Assembly (NCBI GenBank): GCA_031308135.1 | Contig: JAHLJT010000631.1 | Span: 190,854,955 to 190,918,954 of the forward strand | Length of the DNA: 64,000 bases | Direction of reading: 5' to 3' | From: Acheta domesticus | Taxonomy: Eukaryota; Arthropoda; Insecta; Orthoptera; Gryllidae | In this document: positions 32,116 through 44,800 of the stretch, one piece after another | Layout: every line of letters begins with the position of its first letter | How positions within the stretch are numbered: the first letter of the stretch is position 1 | Translations under genes and position numbers: made by a program | The notes under the pieces: model-generated | Told to the model about the DNA's origin: nothing | Databases searched by the model: none | What the model saw: only the letters and a program-made list of their open reading frames with translations

Positions 32116-33553
32116 TTCCTGGATATCTAATGGAAACAGAAAACTTTCACATGACCGAAACATATTTTTCTTTCAATATCTGCACGCATTGTAAATTAAT
32201 ACTATAGATATTCCCAAAAGTGTAATCTTTAATCACAACTGTCACTTTCAAATTAAAACTGCTTCCATTTGATATTTGTATTGGGTAATGTAAATGGTAG
32301 GAAAGAAATTGAACATATTGCATTGGACCTCTTCTTCCTTCTCGTATTCTGCGAAAGTGTCAGATGTTAGGAGACGTTATCGTGCATCGTACTCAAAGCT
32401 GGCATCGATAACTGGTAATTTAGTTTTCATTTTTTTTGTTTAAAGCTTAACATATGCGTTCTTCCAACTTACTGATAAGGAAATGGTAAATTTTGTCATG
32501 TGGAAAGCGCTCCTAATATTTTTTTTCACTTGAAGTAAATATTATTTAAAGACTTTCGTACATATTAAGCTGCCAATGTTGTCTGGAAGCATTAAAAAAA
32601 CATGAAAACTGATGATTTTCCGTTTGGCACACCAGTGAAAATACTGGGCAACCCTTCCCACGGATGCGTCAGTGCTATGTGAAACAACGGCCTCCGCGCC
32701 GTGCCTCGCCTCACCTCGCCGTTGTGGGCAGAGGGTCGAGGGTCCCCCTCCTCTTTGCGGACGACTGAAGTGCGATCGACAGTAGAGCAGAAATATCCAA
32801 TGGGGAAACGATTGGGAGACTTTTCTTAAGAACGGCCGCAGTAAGTAAGTTACTAACTTCCGACAACGGAAATGTCTTTATCGCAAAATTACAGATAAAA
32901 TAATTGTAAATTGTAATTAATAATTGTAAAATAAAAGGTATAGTATTTTAAAATTCCAATCACTCATACATTACCAATTTTCATCCCCAAGATTTAGGAA
33001 CCTCATTAGATATGTGTGGTACATCGCTCACTACGACAATGAAAGACCTGCATCCTTTGTGACACCTGCACAATACGGTTGCCATATCACAGAACCCTTA
33101 TTGAAATTGATATATGCGAATCATCTTTTTTTATATGTCTGTGGTACAAGAAAAATTTATTTCAATCATTATTCACTCACATTTTTGTAGAACATACAAT
33201 GAATGAAGTTTTAATTTTGAAATGAATTTGATGAGGACATTATTGTTGTGCTCATTCACGAGACAATACTAAAAAGCGTTTGCAAGCATTCGGCTTGAGG
33301 CGACGAAGGATTCGTTTCTTGCACCCGGAGCGATTCACGTTGCGGCTGGGGTGAGGCACTACGACATAGACTGACGCGCGGCCGACCTTGAGACGTATCG
33401 TGTTCCAGGGATGTACATTCACGTATTTTGAAAGGAAAAATATGGCCAAAAACAGGGATGTTTATTATTTTTTTAAAAATACTTCCAGGAAACTTTGGAG
33501 CTAAAATCTTGCATCCAGCCTTGTTTTGAGGTAGAAAAAGATGAGGCAGTGTT
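32116..33553. other. Intergenic DNA with small CpG patch
   Basis: AT-rich except 32650-32790 (CCTCCGCGCCGTGCCTCGCC), a short CpG-containing patch with no splice or TATA signal, and a GC-richer piece at 33290-33420. The minus frame at 33252-33449 has no motif. Confidence 0.45.
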
Positions 33554-34189
33554 CAGGGCCGTTGTAACATGCTTTTGGGCCCTAGGCTGTAAAATGTAAT
33601 TGGCCCTTGGGCCCTAAGATAATTAATGTACATCCCAACATAATTATCTTTGAATATTTATTTTATTAGTAAATATTATTATTATTTAATAATAATAATA
33701 ATAATATAGTATATACATAATATATAATAGTATATTAAATTTGAAATTTTAAGTACAATAATTAACAATAATATATTGTTTTTAAAAACAATATGACAAA
33801 CAATGCTTTGTTCAAACGATGTGGACAACTCTTTGAGGCAATAATGACATAAAATTATAATTTTTTCTGCCCTTTTGACCAGTTCTATGCACACTTCCGA
33901 TTTTCTTCTAAATGAAAGTCCCTTGATTTAGAAACGTACTTTCTTAAAAGTACTTTTTTTAAAGTGTATCAGTCTATGTTAGAATAGAAAATATAAATTT
34001 ATTAATATACTTCATGTGTATTTATTTAAAACAGAGAACATTTGTGTAAAGTTTAGAACATTTGCTTGTAAATCATATAACGATTAAAATCCTATAAAAA
34101 TTGAGAAAACAATTCTACAAATTTGTGGAACCCCAAAATTTCCGGCCCTAGGCTGCAGCCTAGTCAGCCTAGTGGATACAATGGCTCTG
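33554..34189. mobile_element. hAT element with 8-bp target duplication
   Basis: A 636-bp element. Ends are CAGGGCCGTTGTA (left) and CAGAGCCATTGTA (right, minus strand), 11 of 13 identical. Flanking 8-mers GCAGTGTT (33546-33553) and GTAGTGTT (34190-34197) match at 7 of 8. GGGCCCTAGGCTG near the left end and GGCCCTAGGCTGCAGCC near the right end extend the symmetry. The interior is AT-rich with an AAT/AATAT low-complexity stretch (33665-33730). No transposase remains. Confidence 0.85.
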
Positions 34190-34197
34190 GTAGTGTT

Positions 34198-35439
34198 TCG
34201 ACATGACAACGTTAAGCATTCCCTTGTGAGTGTATGAACAGAGAATGGCAGTACGTTGAAAAGCAAATACTAATACCCATCCCGCGTGTTCTTTTGAAAA
34301 GAAAATATAATAAGAGCGCTCACATAGGACAAAACTAATAGTGGATGGTGAGAAGGTCATTTTATGTCTTTCTAGAATTTTTCACCAAAACGCAGAATAC
34401 GATTATGAAAAATACATTCTTCAGCTCCAAGGTACTCGTCGTCAATATTTCATTTCTTTATGGAACTTTGAGTAATTGTTATGAACTTTTATTATGTCAC
34501 ATCGTTCTTGTTTCAATAGTATATGCGACAGCAGAGATGACATATACCGATGGCTGAAGTTTACCCTTCCGACGAAGGAAGAAATGATTCTAGTAAAGGT
34601 TACAAGATATAGGTTCGATGTCTACTACAGATTCAAGGCAATATATTTATTTAGAATTCGTACAAACTGTTATCCAAATTGCTTTGAGGAACTTCTTATT
34701 TTTCAATTATTTAGAAGACATATTTATACGGTAATGATAGACATAAAGACTCTCACAAAGTTTTAATTTTTCAGTTATAATTTTCTTAACATTGCATCTT
34801 GAATGCCATTTTTACTTTTTTATTTTCTTTAGAAAATCATTATCTACTGAGTCATGTTGAAGAAAAAATAAATAGAAAGTCAATCCAAAAATTGTTTCCT
34901 TGATGTGGTAGAAGATATGATTCTTAGTTTGGAAACAGAATTTGACCTCTTAAACAGAATTGTTGATAGTTTTCCATATGGTAATTTCTTGTAACTACAA
35001 GCTTGACTAAATCGTTAGTATTTTTCTAATTTCAATTTTCGATAATTTTAAAATTCGTATATTCAAGGAATTGTAGATAATTTTTTAGTCATTATTTGTA
35101 ATTAATCAAAACCAATTTTTTTGTGGATAACGTTTGTGCCCTTAAAGCAGATCCTCTAAAATGTTTCTCTTTAATCACATCTTCTCTTTTTGGATTTCCA
35201 CTGTGCTCTGAGAGACCTGTCACTGTTAACGACTGCAATACTGCACCGTGAATATTTCCAAAATATTGGAAATGGTTTATTTTATTTTGACATCTATTTT
35301 TTGCCAAAACATTTCAGCCAAACATACGTGAATGTTCCTGTTATACTAAATGTTACAATGAAAAATAATATCGTACAACATGAAAAATAATCGGTAAAGT
35401 AGAAAAAGCGTATTTGTCTTCAGTCACAGACTTTAAATA
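34198..35439. other. AT-rich intergenic DNA, nothing recognised
   Basis: Frames at 34345-34557, 34494-34766 (plus) and 35092-35307 (minus) have no motif. Confidence 0.5.
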
Positions 35440-35780
35440 AATAAGGGAATTCGAGAGAAATTTTTATCGAGGAGCGGAACTTTTCAAATGCGATGGCTAG
35501 CAAACGTATGAATCGAACGGTGCTGCCCTCTGTCATGCATCTCGAGCACGTACGCGGCCGCCGGAGCATGCGAGGGCCAGTGGGGAATCGAGTCGGGGAG
35601 GGAGCGCTGTGGGCGCGTTGCAAATGAACAGTCCGTGGCTGCCGGACCCAGCACGGGAATTCAAAGCGCCGCGTTGACAAGCACTGCGCGTATTCGGAGT
35701 ACGAGCAGATACAGCGAGACGTAGCTGAAAGATTGGGAGTTGGAGGAACTAGCGAGTCTGCAATTTTCTCTCGTGACATC
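35440..35780. other. GC-richer CpG-containing segment
   Basis: About 340 bases of raised GC with dispersed CpG (ACGTACGCGGCCGCCGG). The 131-codon minus frame (35420-35815) has no recognisable domain. It could be an old transposon part or a regulatory island. Confidence 0.3.
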
Positions 35781-35815
35781 TGAAGTGCTTTGTATGCACA
35801 CATGTTAACACACAT

Positions 35816-36659
35816 TTATCTGCAATGGTATCTCGACCGAAATGACAGGAATAAAATTTCTACTTTTCATTTCACAAACTGTTTTATTTCGCAGACTTTT
35901 GGAACCAATAAATAAAAATAAATATACAAATAAATATGTGAAATTATAAATAAATAAATTAATGAATAAACATTACAATTAAATCAAATAATTAAATCAG
36001 AAGTTTATTATTCATTTAATTTTTTTTCCATTGATGAAAGTACGCAGTTTTTCCTAACTTACCCGGAAACCAAAATCTCCAAACAATTTAAACAGTTGTG
36101 TTTCACTGAATAAGAATCTGCCATTTTATTTACATTACAAAAAGATATTGATAAAATCAATTCAGATTTTAGAAAGTTCAACATTTAAAAAACAGCAAAC
36201 CATTGTGTAACTTCAGTAGTACTGGAAATGATTTTAGAACGTCGTCTTGTGGTTGTCGATGTGTCCGTTATGTCTTAAGAAAAACAATGTAAGTATGGAG
36301 TAAGCACTACCTTTCGTAACAATGTCATTGTCGCTCAAGTTTCATATTCATTGAAAGAAAGAAGACTAAACAGCAAGTGGCGACCCTGTTTCTGGAATTG
36401 GCAGATATAAAAATGTCCTCAACATGTTTTCACTCTGCTTTCAATTCAACGAAATTACATCCAGCCGCCTCCATCTCAGCTCCATCTCAGATCGGCGTAT
36501 CCGCCACATCTTGCTTATTGCCGCAGCCAGTCCGATCATCCTGCCTCTCCTGTCGCATTGTGTTCATCATAGATATTTTATTAAATACATGACTATATTT
36601 GTGTCAAGGCTTATGCCGTTGTGCATGCACCCCCTTCCAGTAACCGTGAAAAATTTAAT
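35816..36659. other. AT-rich DNA, nothing recognised
   Basis: AT-rich, including AAATAAAT low-complexity runs at 35905-35970. A short direct repeat, CAGCTCCATCTCAG, lies near 36470-36490. Confidence 0.45.
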
Positions 36660-37190
36660 ATAAACAATATGATAATTTAGCACGAAAATGTGAGAAAACA
36701 ACTTTGCGTTCGAAATTTAAAAAATACCAACGCAATCGGCACTCATCTCTCTTCCTCAGCTTTGCTTTCATCTCTTCTCCATCAGCCACTACCCCCAGAT
36801 GCCGCCGTCCCCGCCATTCCTCCCCCCCCCACTCCAACAGAAAAATCACAACCGTTGCCATCGCCCCTACCTCAAAAGCTCCGCATTTTCCCAGCGTTCT
36901 TGATTTGACGTAGCCAGGGACGGTGGGGGCCGGCAGGGGAAGGGGCGGGTGGTCGAGACCAGCGGAGTGCAAAATCCAATGTCGGCCTTTCTAGCCCGCG
37001 CCCCCAGGGACGCCCAGCCGGCCGGCCGGCCCGCCCACCGACCGCTCGCTGGTGCCCAAAGCAGATTAGTGCGTTGAACATAACTCCGGAGTTCGCGCTC
37101 CAGCGCCGGCCCTCCTGTCAATAGATTTTCGAGCACGTGCGGCTTCAGTGCAGTAACTCCACTGCCCCCCCCCGGGAAGTGTACATGGTA
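36660..37190. promoter_or_regulatory. CpG island with C-rich flank
   Basis: C-rich lead (36780-36840) followed by CpG-dense DNA (36900-37130) with CCGGCCGGCCGGCCCGCCCA, then a C run at 37163-37172. Overlapping frames on both strands (36655-36972, 36867-37196 minus; 36690-36908 plus) are composition artefacts. A promoter is plausible but the direction is not determined. Confidence 0.4.
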
Positions 37191-38324
37191 ATTCACTCAG
37201 AAATGCTTTACAGTGAGGTGGTGACTAGGCGAACTTCATTTTGTTTCAACCAATAGAAATGAGAAATAAATAGCTACTGTTTTCAGAAAATATTTCTGTA
37301 TATTTTTCTTTTATATATAACCTTTAATATATTTTCTTACATCTCATATGCTTTAATAAAAATGAATATTCATAAAATATAAAACGCCTATTATCTTATT
37401 AAACATACAAACATATGCTGCGTATCGCGAGCAGGTGCTGATTACTGGCCTATGTTGCTAGGGGGAGGTTGGTAAGGTAAATACAAGCTATAATACGCTT
37501 GGCCGTCGTTGAAGGCTGTGCTATCGACGTTTCGATCAACATTTTTCTTTACAAACAAATGTTGTATTGGCAATCTCAAAGTTAACGGTTCTTCCTCCTT
37601 ACTTTATTTTTCTCGGGATTATATTGTTTGTTATTAGTTACTTCGTCAATGAATGCGAAAAATTACCAAAGCCTTAAGTTTGAACATAATATTTTCTAAT
37701 TACTATTGCCTTCTTCAAAAGGAAGCGGTCGTCATTGTTTATGTTGCCGCTTGTTGAAGTTACCAGGGAAATGTGTCATCGGGAGTTATGTTTTCTTGAT
37801 GAGTTGCTGGCCTGTGTAGCAAGATGGGAATGTCTCAGTTCTTCACTTGCCCAAAAATGGCCCAGCTCTGAAAGTAAAATATTGTTCCATCCTTCTCGGT
37901 CTGGTGAGTTCGAGCTCTGGAAATTTTCATGGAGTAATGAAGTCTTAGAGACTGAATTTATAATACAATATATTCTTTCTTTAAAATACATTGCAGTAGT
38001 TCTAATTTCATTTCCTTTTTATAAACAGAAGATGAAATTTGTTATTAAGTTTTTTTAGTGAGTAAAATATTAATTTTATTCAAATATTTATTTAATATTT
38101 TTTCTTTCAAAATATTGTAATATATTGCCCAATTCGTTCGGACGATCCCAGCTCAAGAAGAGAAAAATGTAGAACCCTATCAAGCTATGCTTCTTGTATG
38201 CAAATCTATCGAAGGGTCTAACAGGAATGTCACTTTAGACAATTGATTTAATTCTGCAGCAGTTATTGTTGCACTGATGAAAAGAAAATTACCTTGGGAC
38301 AGAAAAAAGGACAAAAATCATTCC
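37191..38324. other. AT-rich DNA, one short open frame
   Basis: The plus frame 37735-38058 (107 codons) has no motif. A donor-like CTG|GTGAGT sits at 37902-37907 inside it, too weak alone to call an exon. Confidence 0.4.
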
Positions 38325-38550
38325 TGATGAATTCCTGAAGACCAGTTGGATTATTTCTGAAGACCAGTTGGATCAACACTGTACGGATTTAGAGAGCGGA
38401 GGAGCCTGTACGGATTTAGAGGCAATTTCAATGTTTTATAATAATTAGAAAGTTTTTCAACAATATCAATGTTTTCAACAATTTCAGTGTTTTTTCAAAA
38501 GTTCCGATCTTTTTCAACAGTTTCAATATTTTTTCAATTATTTTCATGTA
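38325..38550. repeat. Short direct repeats and TTTTCAACA minisatellite
   Basis: CTGAAGACCAGTTGGAT occurs twice (from 38334 and from 38358) and TGTACGGATTTAGAG twice (from about 38379 and from 38407). A degenerate repeat of TTTTTCAACA(A/G)TTTCA(G/A)TGT, unit about 20-30 bp, fills 38430-38550. Confidence 0.75.
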
Positions 38551-38871
38551 TTTATAATATAAAAAGATTTGAAAATACTCTAAAGAAATAGAAGAATTTA
38601 TTGAAACAGGGCTATAATTTATTTTACATTTACATCCCACATTCAACGCCCAATAGCAAATGACGGTCTCTGAGACCGGTGTTTCTCTTTGTGTTATAAA
38701 AATGATGTTTCCATATACGTGTTTCCGTATAAGTGTTTACGAACAGAAAAAACATAAGGACATTTATGTACAAAATATGAATTTTATTCGAGATGGTTGA
38801 GCGACCAGTGCTGGACCACTTAAAATGGATTGACCCTATAGCTAAACGACAACACTGATGTCTCTGCAGTA

Positions 38872-39170
38872 TTCTTCCTCATCCTGGTCCACACCTCTTC
38901 TTTCACTTTCTTTTTTTCTCTCTCTCTCACACATACACACACACACACACACCTCAATGACTACTCTACCTCATATTGGGAGACCCGTGCTGAGCTTGAC
39001 TCGGCCCGCGATATCTCAAGGGGGAAACTAAGGCAAGTTCGCAGTGTGCGGGTCGGCACCAGATCTCCTTTTCCAGTGGAGGACGAATACCGCTGCCCCT
39101 GGGACGCAACATACACTGCACTTACGGAACTAATTATCATAGTTGCCGACGCGCCCGGAACCAATATTCA
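38872..39170 (+). mobile_element. SINE-A copy 5 (5'-truncated)
   Basis: Starts at CTTCCTCATCCTGGTC (consensus CTTCCTCTTCCTTGTC). It contains a microsatellite expansion, (CT)n then (CA)n, at 38917-38953, then TATTGGGAGACCCGTGCTGA, GTGCGGGTCGGCACCAGATC, CTTACGGAACTAATTATCAT and GTTGCCGACGCGCCCGGAAC. The tail is degenerate. The minus frame 38961-39164 is antisense. Confidence 0.8.
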
Positions 39171-39179
39171 CTCGCCCAC

Positions 39180-39935
39180 CCAGCCTTGAGTGAGGAGTGT
39201 GAATTGGGCCTTTGGACCTTTGTGGCAAGAGGCGCAGGACTCGGAAGCAGTGAGCAGTCGGTGGGCGGAAGGAATGAAGCCGGCTGCCCTCCGGCGCCCC
39301 GCTGTGGCCCACGCGCGCGCCCACAATGCGCTCTGGCGGCGGCCTCGCGCGGCGCGCGCTCCGCATTCCTAGTTGTCCGCCGAGTGAGCGACGACGCGCC
39401 CCTCACGGCCTCCTGGACGCGCGTGCGGTGACGCATTGTGCCCCGGCGACGACTCGCCCCCGCCGCCTCCGCCCCCGCCGCCCCCACCGCCGCCACCGCC
39501 ACCCCCCGTCGCCCCGCCGACGCCCCCACCACCCCCCGCCCCGCCCCGCCACCGCCGCCACCGCCCCTGCCGTTCCCACAGTCTCCGCCCCCGCCGTCCC
39601 GCCGCCACCCCGCCCCCGCTGTCACCCACACATCTAATTCCTCCGCCAACAGCCCCAGACCCCACTGCAACCCCCCGCCGCCAACATCCCCGCCGCCCCC
39701 ACCGCAGCTCCTGACCCCGACACCTCCGCTGCCCCCGCTGTCGCTCCCGTTCCCGGTGCCGCCTCCGCTGCCGGCCCGCCCGCCACCTCCGTTGCCGACC
39801 CCGCTGCCCCCCCCCGTTGCCGACCCCGCTGCCCCCCGGCGCCGCAGCCGACACTATTGCACTGTCGCTACCGCTGCCCCCGCATCTCGTGCGTGGCGTG
39901 GTATGCAGACGCGTGGATGTTAACCTTACACAGGG
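39180..39935. promoter_or_regulatory. CpG island with long CCG/CCCCG tract
   Basis: CpG-dense 39280-39440, then about 400 bases of CCGCC/CCCCCG low complexity (39445-39845). Long Pro-rich plus frames and Gly/Arg-rich minus frames (39137-39670, 39369-39854, 39438-39923) come from the repeat. Beyond it, GGGGGTGAGCAG at 40010-40021 resembles a donor but is not a strong match. A promoter or 5' UTR is possible. Confidence 0.4.
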
Positions 39936-40149
39936 ACCTCGCCGAAGGAACTGCGGGGTCCTGGGAGAGGGTCAGCGGACTACTTGCTTGCATACGCAGA
40001 GGGGTACGGGGGTGAGCAGAAAATGCTATTACTGGTCAATACTTTTGAAGAAAACGCGCGTCATTTGTTTTACATGGATTTTATTAATATTACCCATATA
40101 AATGCATTCTAATCGGATGCTAGATTTCAAAGACAAAATGTGTTTGATT

Positions 40150-40290
40150 TTTTCTCTTCCGATCTTTTACTTTCTCGTGTGCGTAGAATAAAGGAAGATA
40201 CATAATGCTGCAGAAAATCGATTTGGATGTTTCCATGTGTGTATACGATTAGAGGGTCTCTAACACCGAAAAAGTGTATTTTTTTTTATT
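40150..40290 (+). repeat. Dispersed repeat D, copy 1
   Basis: Shares ordered landmarks with 45985-46145: ATCTTTTACTTTC(T/C)CGT, AGGAA(G/A)..TA(C/T)ATAATGCTGC, TTAGAGGG(T/C)C, then AC..AAAAAGTG. Unknown element type; no coding capacity. Confidence 0.6.
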
Positions 40291-41099
40291 TTTCAGAAAT
40301 GCCTGCTCCGCACCGTGGGCCAGAAATGCCTCAAAGCTGGCCAAAAGTCCAAAAACTCAAATTACAACCGTGGCGCTGAGATTTCGTCTATCGTTAGACT
40401 AATGTCCATCCCTTTCATAGACATAAGCAGAAATTCAGTGCACCGTTCTAAATCCACGGAACTGAGCTGCAAAGTTGGGTTCAGTTGCTTCTGATTTCTG
40501 TCGTGACGAATGTGAAACAGAAAGCCGATATTGGTACGATCAGTACTCAAGGACTTTGCAAGATACCGTTCTGCTGAATATCTTAGTTTGTAGAGAGAGG
40601 TTTTCTTATCTTCCAGTAAATACTATTTCCATTTTTGTGAATTAATTTTAAGTTAATGTTATAAATATAAATTTGCGCATTTGAATACTACAATAGGGAT
40701 ATCGTAATTTTCTTCGAGGCTTTTAGTTGTTACTTTCGCTTACTTCCGGTTTGAGACAAATTGTTATAAGAAGAAAAAAGTGTGAGGAAAATGACAGTGT
40801 TAACACATTACAGCGTTTTGTGAGATACAGGCGTTTAAATTTTTTTCTGCGTAGTTTGCACTGCTTGCACTAAGTACTGCAAATTGCGTCTTCCTCGCAT
40901 AAGTCACTTCCTGACGTATGTTAAAGAGTAAATAACATTGTTAATACTTCTAAGACGTACAAAATTTGTACGTTTGTATTACAAAACAAACATTTATTCT
41001 TTTTAGACGAATTTTTTTACAACATGCTGAAAAATGAAATTCTGTTGGAGGCTCGCGATCCCCGCGACGCCAAAATACAGCAATTAGTCGTCATTGTCA
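40291..41099. other. AT-rich DNA, nothing recognised
   Basis: May continue repeat D at its left edge. The minus frame 40362-40550 has no motif. Confidence 0.4.
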
Positions 41100-41396
41100 A
41101 TTTACTGATATTGATAAAATATCAAGTGAGCAATTTAAAAGACAATGGCAAACTATAGTGACATCGCCAGTTGGGACAAAAGCAGTAGAAAGTGTGGTAA
41201 ATTTTTAAAAGAAAATTCAGGTTGGTTGAATGAAAGATTTATTTTGCCATCTTAAATTCCTACTCCCGAAGATCTTGAAGATTCTTCAAACCTAGGACGC
41301 CCGTAGACTTCATATAAAGCAAATAGTGAAGGAGCAAAAGAAGGAAAAGAAGCAGGCCTTGAGAACTCCAAGCTTACATGCGCAGCTCAGTAAACA
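41100..41396 (+). pseudogene. Decayed open frame of unknown origin
   Basis: Translation in one frame from about 41211 gives ENSGWLNERFILPS, stop, IPTPEDLEDSSNLGRP, stop, TSYKANSEGAKEGKEAGLENS, then KLTCAAQ and a stop. A second frame just upstream reads ISSEQFKRQWQTIVTSP. The hydrophilic composition and the 'GRP..SY..NSE..K' block look like a once-coding region with three in-frame stops, possibly transposon-derived. I do not recognise a named family. Upstream and downstream parts cannot be traced. Confidence 0.35.
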
Positions 41397-42130
41397 CCAA
41401 TTCCACGTTGCCCGAATTGGTTCATCGAACGGCCTTAGTGTACCCCACATATTTCAAAGTAGGGACTGCTAAGAAACGATGTTAGCATGATTTCACTTTA
41501 CAGAACTGTTACCGAAGTAAATCTGCAATCTGCTACCATACTGCTTTTCGAATAATTTTCGTTCACCAAATTTGTTTCGGCGCCCAGCTCAAGTTTGATA
41601 AGCAAGTGGGGTTTAGATGGCAGCCCTTGACCCAATGAGTAAAAACAGGAGGCTATTTCAGCAATACAGACATGTTTATTAAGTTTTGATTCGATTCATT
41701 TCTCTTAGTAAGGAAAAAAAACTGTTTTATGGCAAATCCTCAACCTCCATAAATTCATTATTGCAGACCGATTAAGCTTCATTTCCGAAACCGAAACAGA
41801 AACAGCTAAACAAAAATGAAAAAAACAACAAATTATGCAAAATCAAATTAAACAACTTAAGTCTCCTCTTGTTTCGACTGACGGCTTTCTATGTAATGTG
41901 GTTTCCACGACATGCTCCTGATTATGGCAGATGGAAAGGTACGAAGCACTTTGACAACAACTTCAATGCAGAAATATTACAGATGTAAAGCAACTCCAAA
42001 GAAAATGAATTATTTAAATGAATTATTGCTAAGGATGAATTCTCTCTCCTTGTCTTCAAAAAGGAAGTGAAAGTACTTCATGCAGCGAAGATGAATTAGC
42101 AGGAAAATCTCTCATAAAATATCCCCTTCT

Positions 42131-42199
42131 ATTATATATATATAAAAAAAATATAAATATATATAAATATAAATATATAAATATATATATATATATATC
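42131..42199. repeat. AT / AAATAT microsatellite
   Basis: (TA)n interrupted by TATAAATATA units, ending in (AT)10. Confidence 0.95.
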
Positions 42200-44569
42200 T
42201 GTTGTAAAACAGATGATATTACTTATTTATATGTATTCACTTAACCATTTATTCAATTCCCTTTCATTTCTTTCCCTGGAAATGCGGGAATTTGGAGAGG
42301 GGAGTTTTGGCCATGTTTCGGCTCTTCTGGCCCAGTGTGCTCCGTGTGTATTGACTGACATTAACGTCTAAACAGTATGACAAATTTTTCGAAACGCGTA
42401 TTTTTTGATCGATCTAGCTCAACCTAAGTATCTTGGAATTTTAATTTTTTTAAAATATGTGCGTACTTCTATACATTTCGTGGATCATTGTCAAATTTTA
42501 TCAACAACAGCCCAAAATGTTTTCTCAATTTTCCTTAAAAGACGGGTTATTTATAATTCTAGAAAATACTCCCGACCTGTTCTATGTTTCAAGCAGCTTG
42601 ATGAAGATATATTTGCTAACAATAGCTGAAATATTACAAAAAGTACATAACTTGCAATGTAATTATTTTAAATAAACTCATAAATAATACGAGAATGTAT
42701 GTGCTACTAAGGGAGAAGTTATTTTATAGCAACGCTAGTTTTAGTTAGAGTTATGAAGTCCCGTTTATAATTTGATTCTCCGAGAGGTTGCCTCTAAGAA
42801 TAATATATCAATTTTTTGTCTGTTTTTATTACTTGCCATTTTGTTTGTTCGGTGCTGATCTTACGGGAACGCTAAGAAAAAATTGGGAATTTAAAAAAAA
42901 ATCCTCATGCATGCTTTGCCTCAAATTTAAATTACTGTCTCGTTTTATAAACTGAGATCTCAGTTCGTATATACACACCTTTATTGAAACAGATAAAACG
43001 TACCTTGAAATATTACCAAAAAATACTAATTTTCTTTGAACGACGAGTTAAAAACTGATTCATGTCTTATGAACCCAATATTAGAATTTATTTCGACACT
43101 GTTCTAACAGACGTGCGTCATCAAAACATCAAATGCATTAAATTCCGAATAGTGTTGGAAGAAATTGAGTAAGAAGGTCATGAAATATATGGTCAGATAG
43201 TTTTTCATTACATTCAACTTCGTTAATATTACTTTACATTATAAATGCTGGGAACAACTATTAAAAAAGGTTTAATGGAAATTTGTATGTAAAGAGAATA
43301 GATCTCTAGATTCAGAAATCTCCGTACAGAGGGATTATTTCTCACATGTTGCCTGATGTCTGAGAATGTGATCCCGTCCGCTGGAAAGCAATGCTTTTAT
43401 CTGCACAAGATCAAAGAATTTTCAGTGTTTATTCCGCCGCCCGGCGTGTTATTGAAAGTTCTTGTCTGAGAGTAAGAGCACTTTCATGTTGGTCACATAT
43501 CCTTTGTGATGACCTGTGATACAGCGAAAGAGTATTACGCAAATTCTAAGAGGGACAGTGAATTATTTGTGATCTTGAAGCGTGCACGCAAATTTGTGAC
43601 CTATTTTCATTTATGGTTAGTAAATGCAAACGCCTGATATTATGCAGAAACGAGAAAATGTAATACGCTCGTGATATATCATCCGTATCAGGAGGGATAA
43701 TAATTAATGGAATACAGAGTTACGGTTGTGTAATTTTATATTTGCGGATTCGTCAATTAAATTAAACTGTGGATATTGCAAAATAACATGATACGCAAAC
43801 ATTTTGCGTGCAGAAACAACGATAGTTAGGGCACGAATTGTGAAAGAAAAATGATGTAGCAAATTTTGCTATTATTATGTTCACATCATTAGTTAATACA
43901 AACATTAAGTTAATATGCATTTTCTACAAAAACTGAAGAAATTTGAAAGGAAATTAAAGTTCTGCAAATGCACTTCACTAAATAAGGTTTCAGGTTGCCA
44001 CTAACTTAGGTGTACTAAGTCTGGATGTGGAATATAAATTATCTATTTAATTAAAATATAATTGTTCAATTAACTAATTATTCAACTAATATGCAAGGAT
44101 AGATGTATATCGGGAAGAGAGGGAAAAAACTTTCCTCAATTTTGAAATACTGTTTTAATTGTTAGCCTGAAATTTAAAAAAGTTTTTTTTGTAATGGCAA
44201 CACACACATTGAATATGTAATTGTTTTGAATAAATTTAGTAAAATTACAAAAGATTGCCGAAGAGGGAGTCTAATTCCCAGGAAACGCTTTGAATTACCA
44301 TGGCTAAAATGTAATACACCGTGAAGCTGATAAGAGGCTATTATATTCTTATCATTATGATCCTTAGTAAACTCTCTCAGAGAAGTTATTTTTTTCTGCC
44401 TCCCAATATTCGCTATTCATGCTTCAGGTATAGTAATAGATTTTTTGTGAATGTACTGAGATCTGTCTGTAATGTTATGTCGTTGGGGTAATATCAATTC
44501 AGAAAAAGAAAAATGTGTACCACAAATATTTACTCACTTTTTTCAAAGCTGTTCAGGTTTGATACGTTT
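42200..44569. other. AT-rich intergenic DNA, nothing recognised
   Basis: No open frame with a motif and no paired terminal repeats. 43360-43640 is somewhat less AT-rich and free of low complexity but otherwise anonymous. Confidence 0.5.
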
Positions 44570-44800
44570 CGGGGCATCGAAATATTTTGTTTTGGTCCCG
44601 CGAGGCGAAGCGCAGCCTCTTTTCGTTCGCCAGCGACGGAATCACGCGGTCGCAGCTGGCAACTCCTGTCGATCTGTCTTCGTTAGGGCGCAATAAAAAC
44701 AGTGGCCGCGCGACGGCCGCGGAGGCGACGCGACGCGACGGCGCGGCCGGTGGAAGCCAGTGGCGGCCGTTGGGTTGCGAATTCGGAGGGACTGCATGTA
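44570..44800. promoter_or_regulatory. Small CpG island
   Basis: CpG-dense core at 44700-44775 (GCGCGACGGCCGCGGAGGCG, GACGCGACGCGACGGCGCGG) in AT-rich surroundings. The plus frames crossing it (44472-44696, 44587-44901, 44702-44929) have no motif. It contains CAGTGGCGGCC, reminiscent of a hAT end, with no partner found. Confidence 0.35.

Noticed and set aside
39137..39923. Long Pro-rich (plus) and Gly/Arg-rich (minus) frames
   Set aside because: Translations of CCG/CCCCG low complexity; open simultaneously in several frames on both strands.
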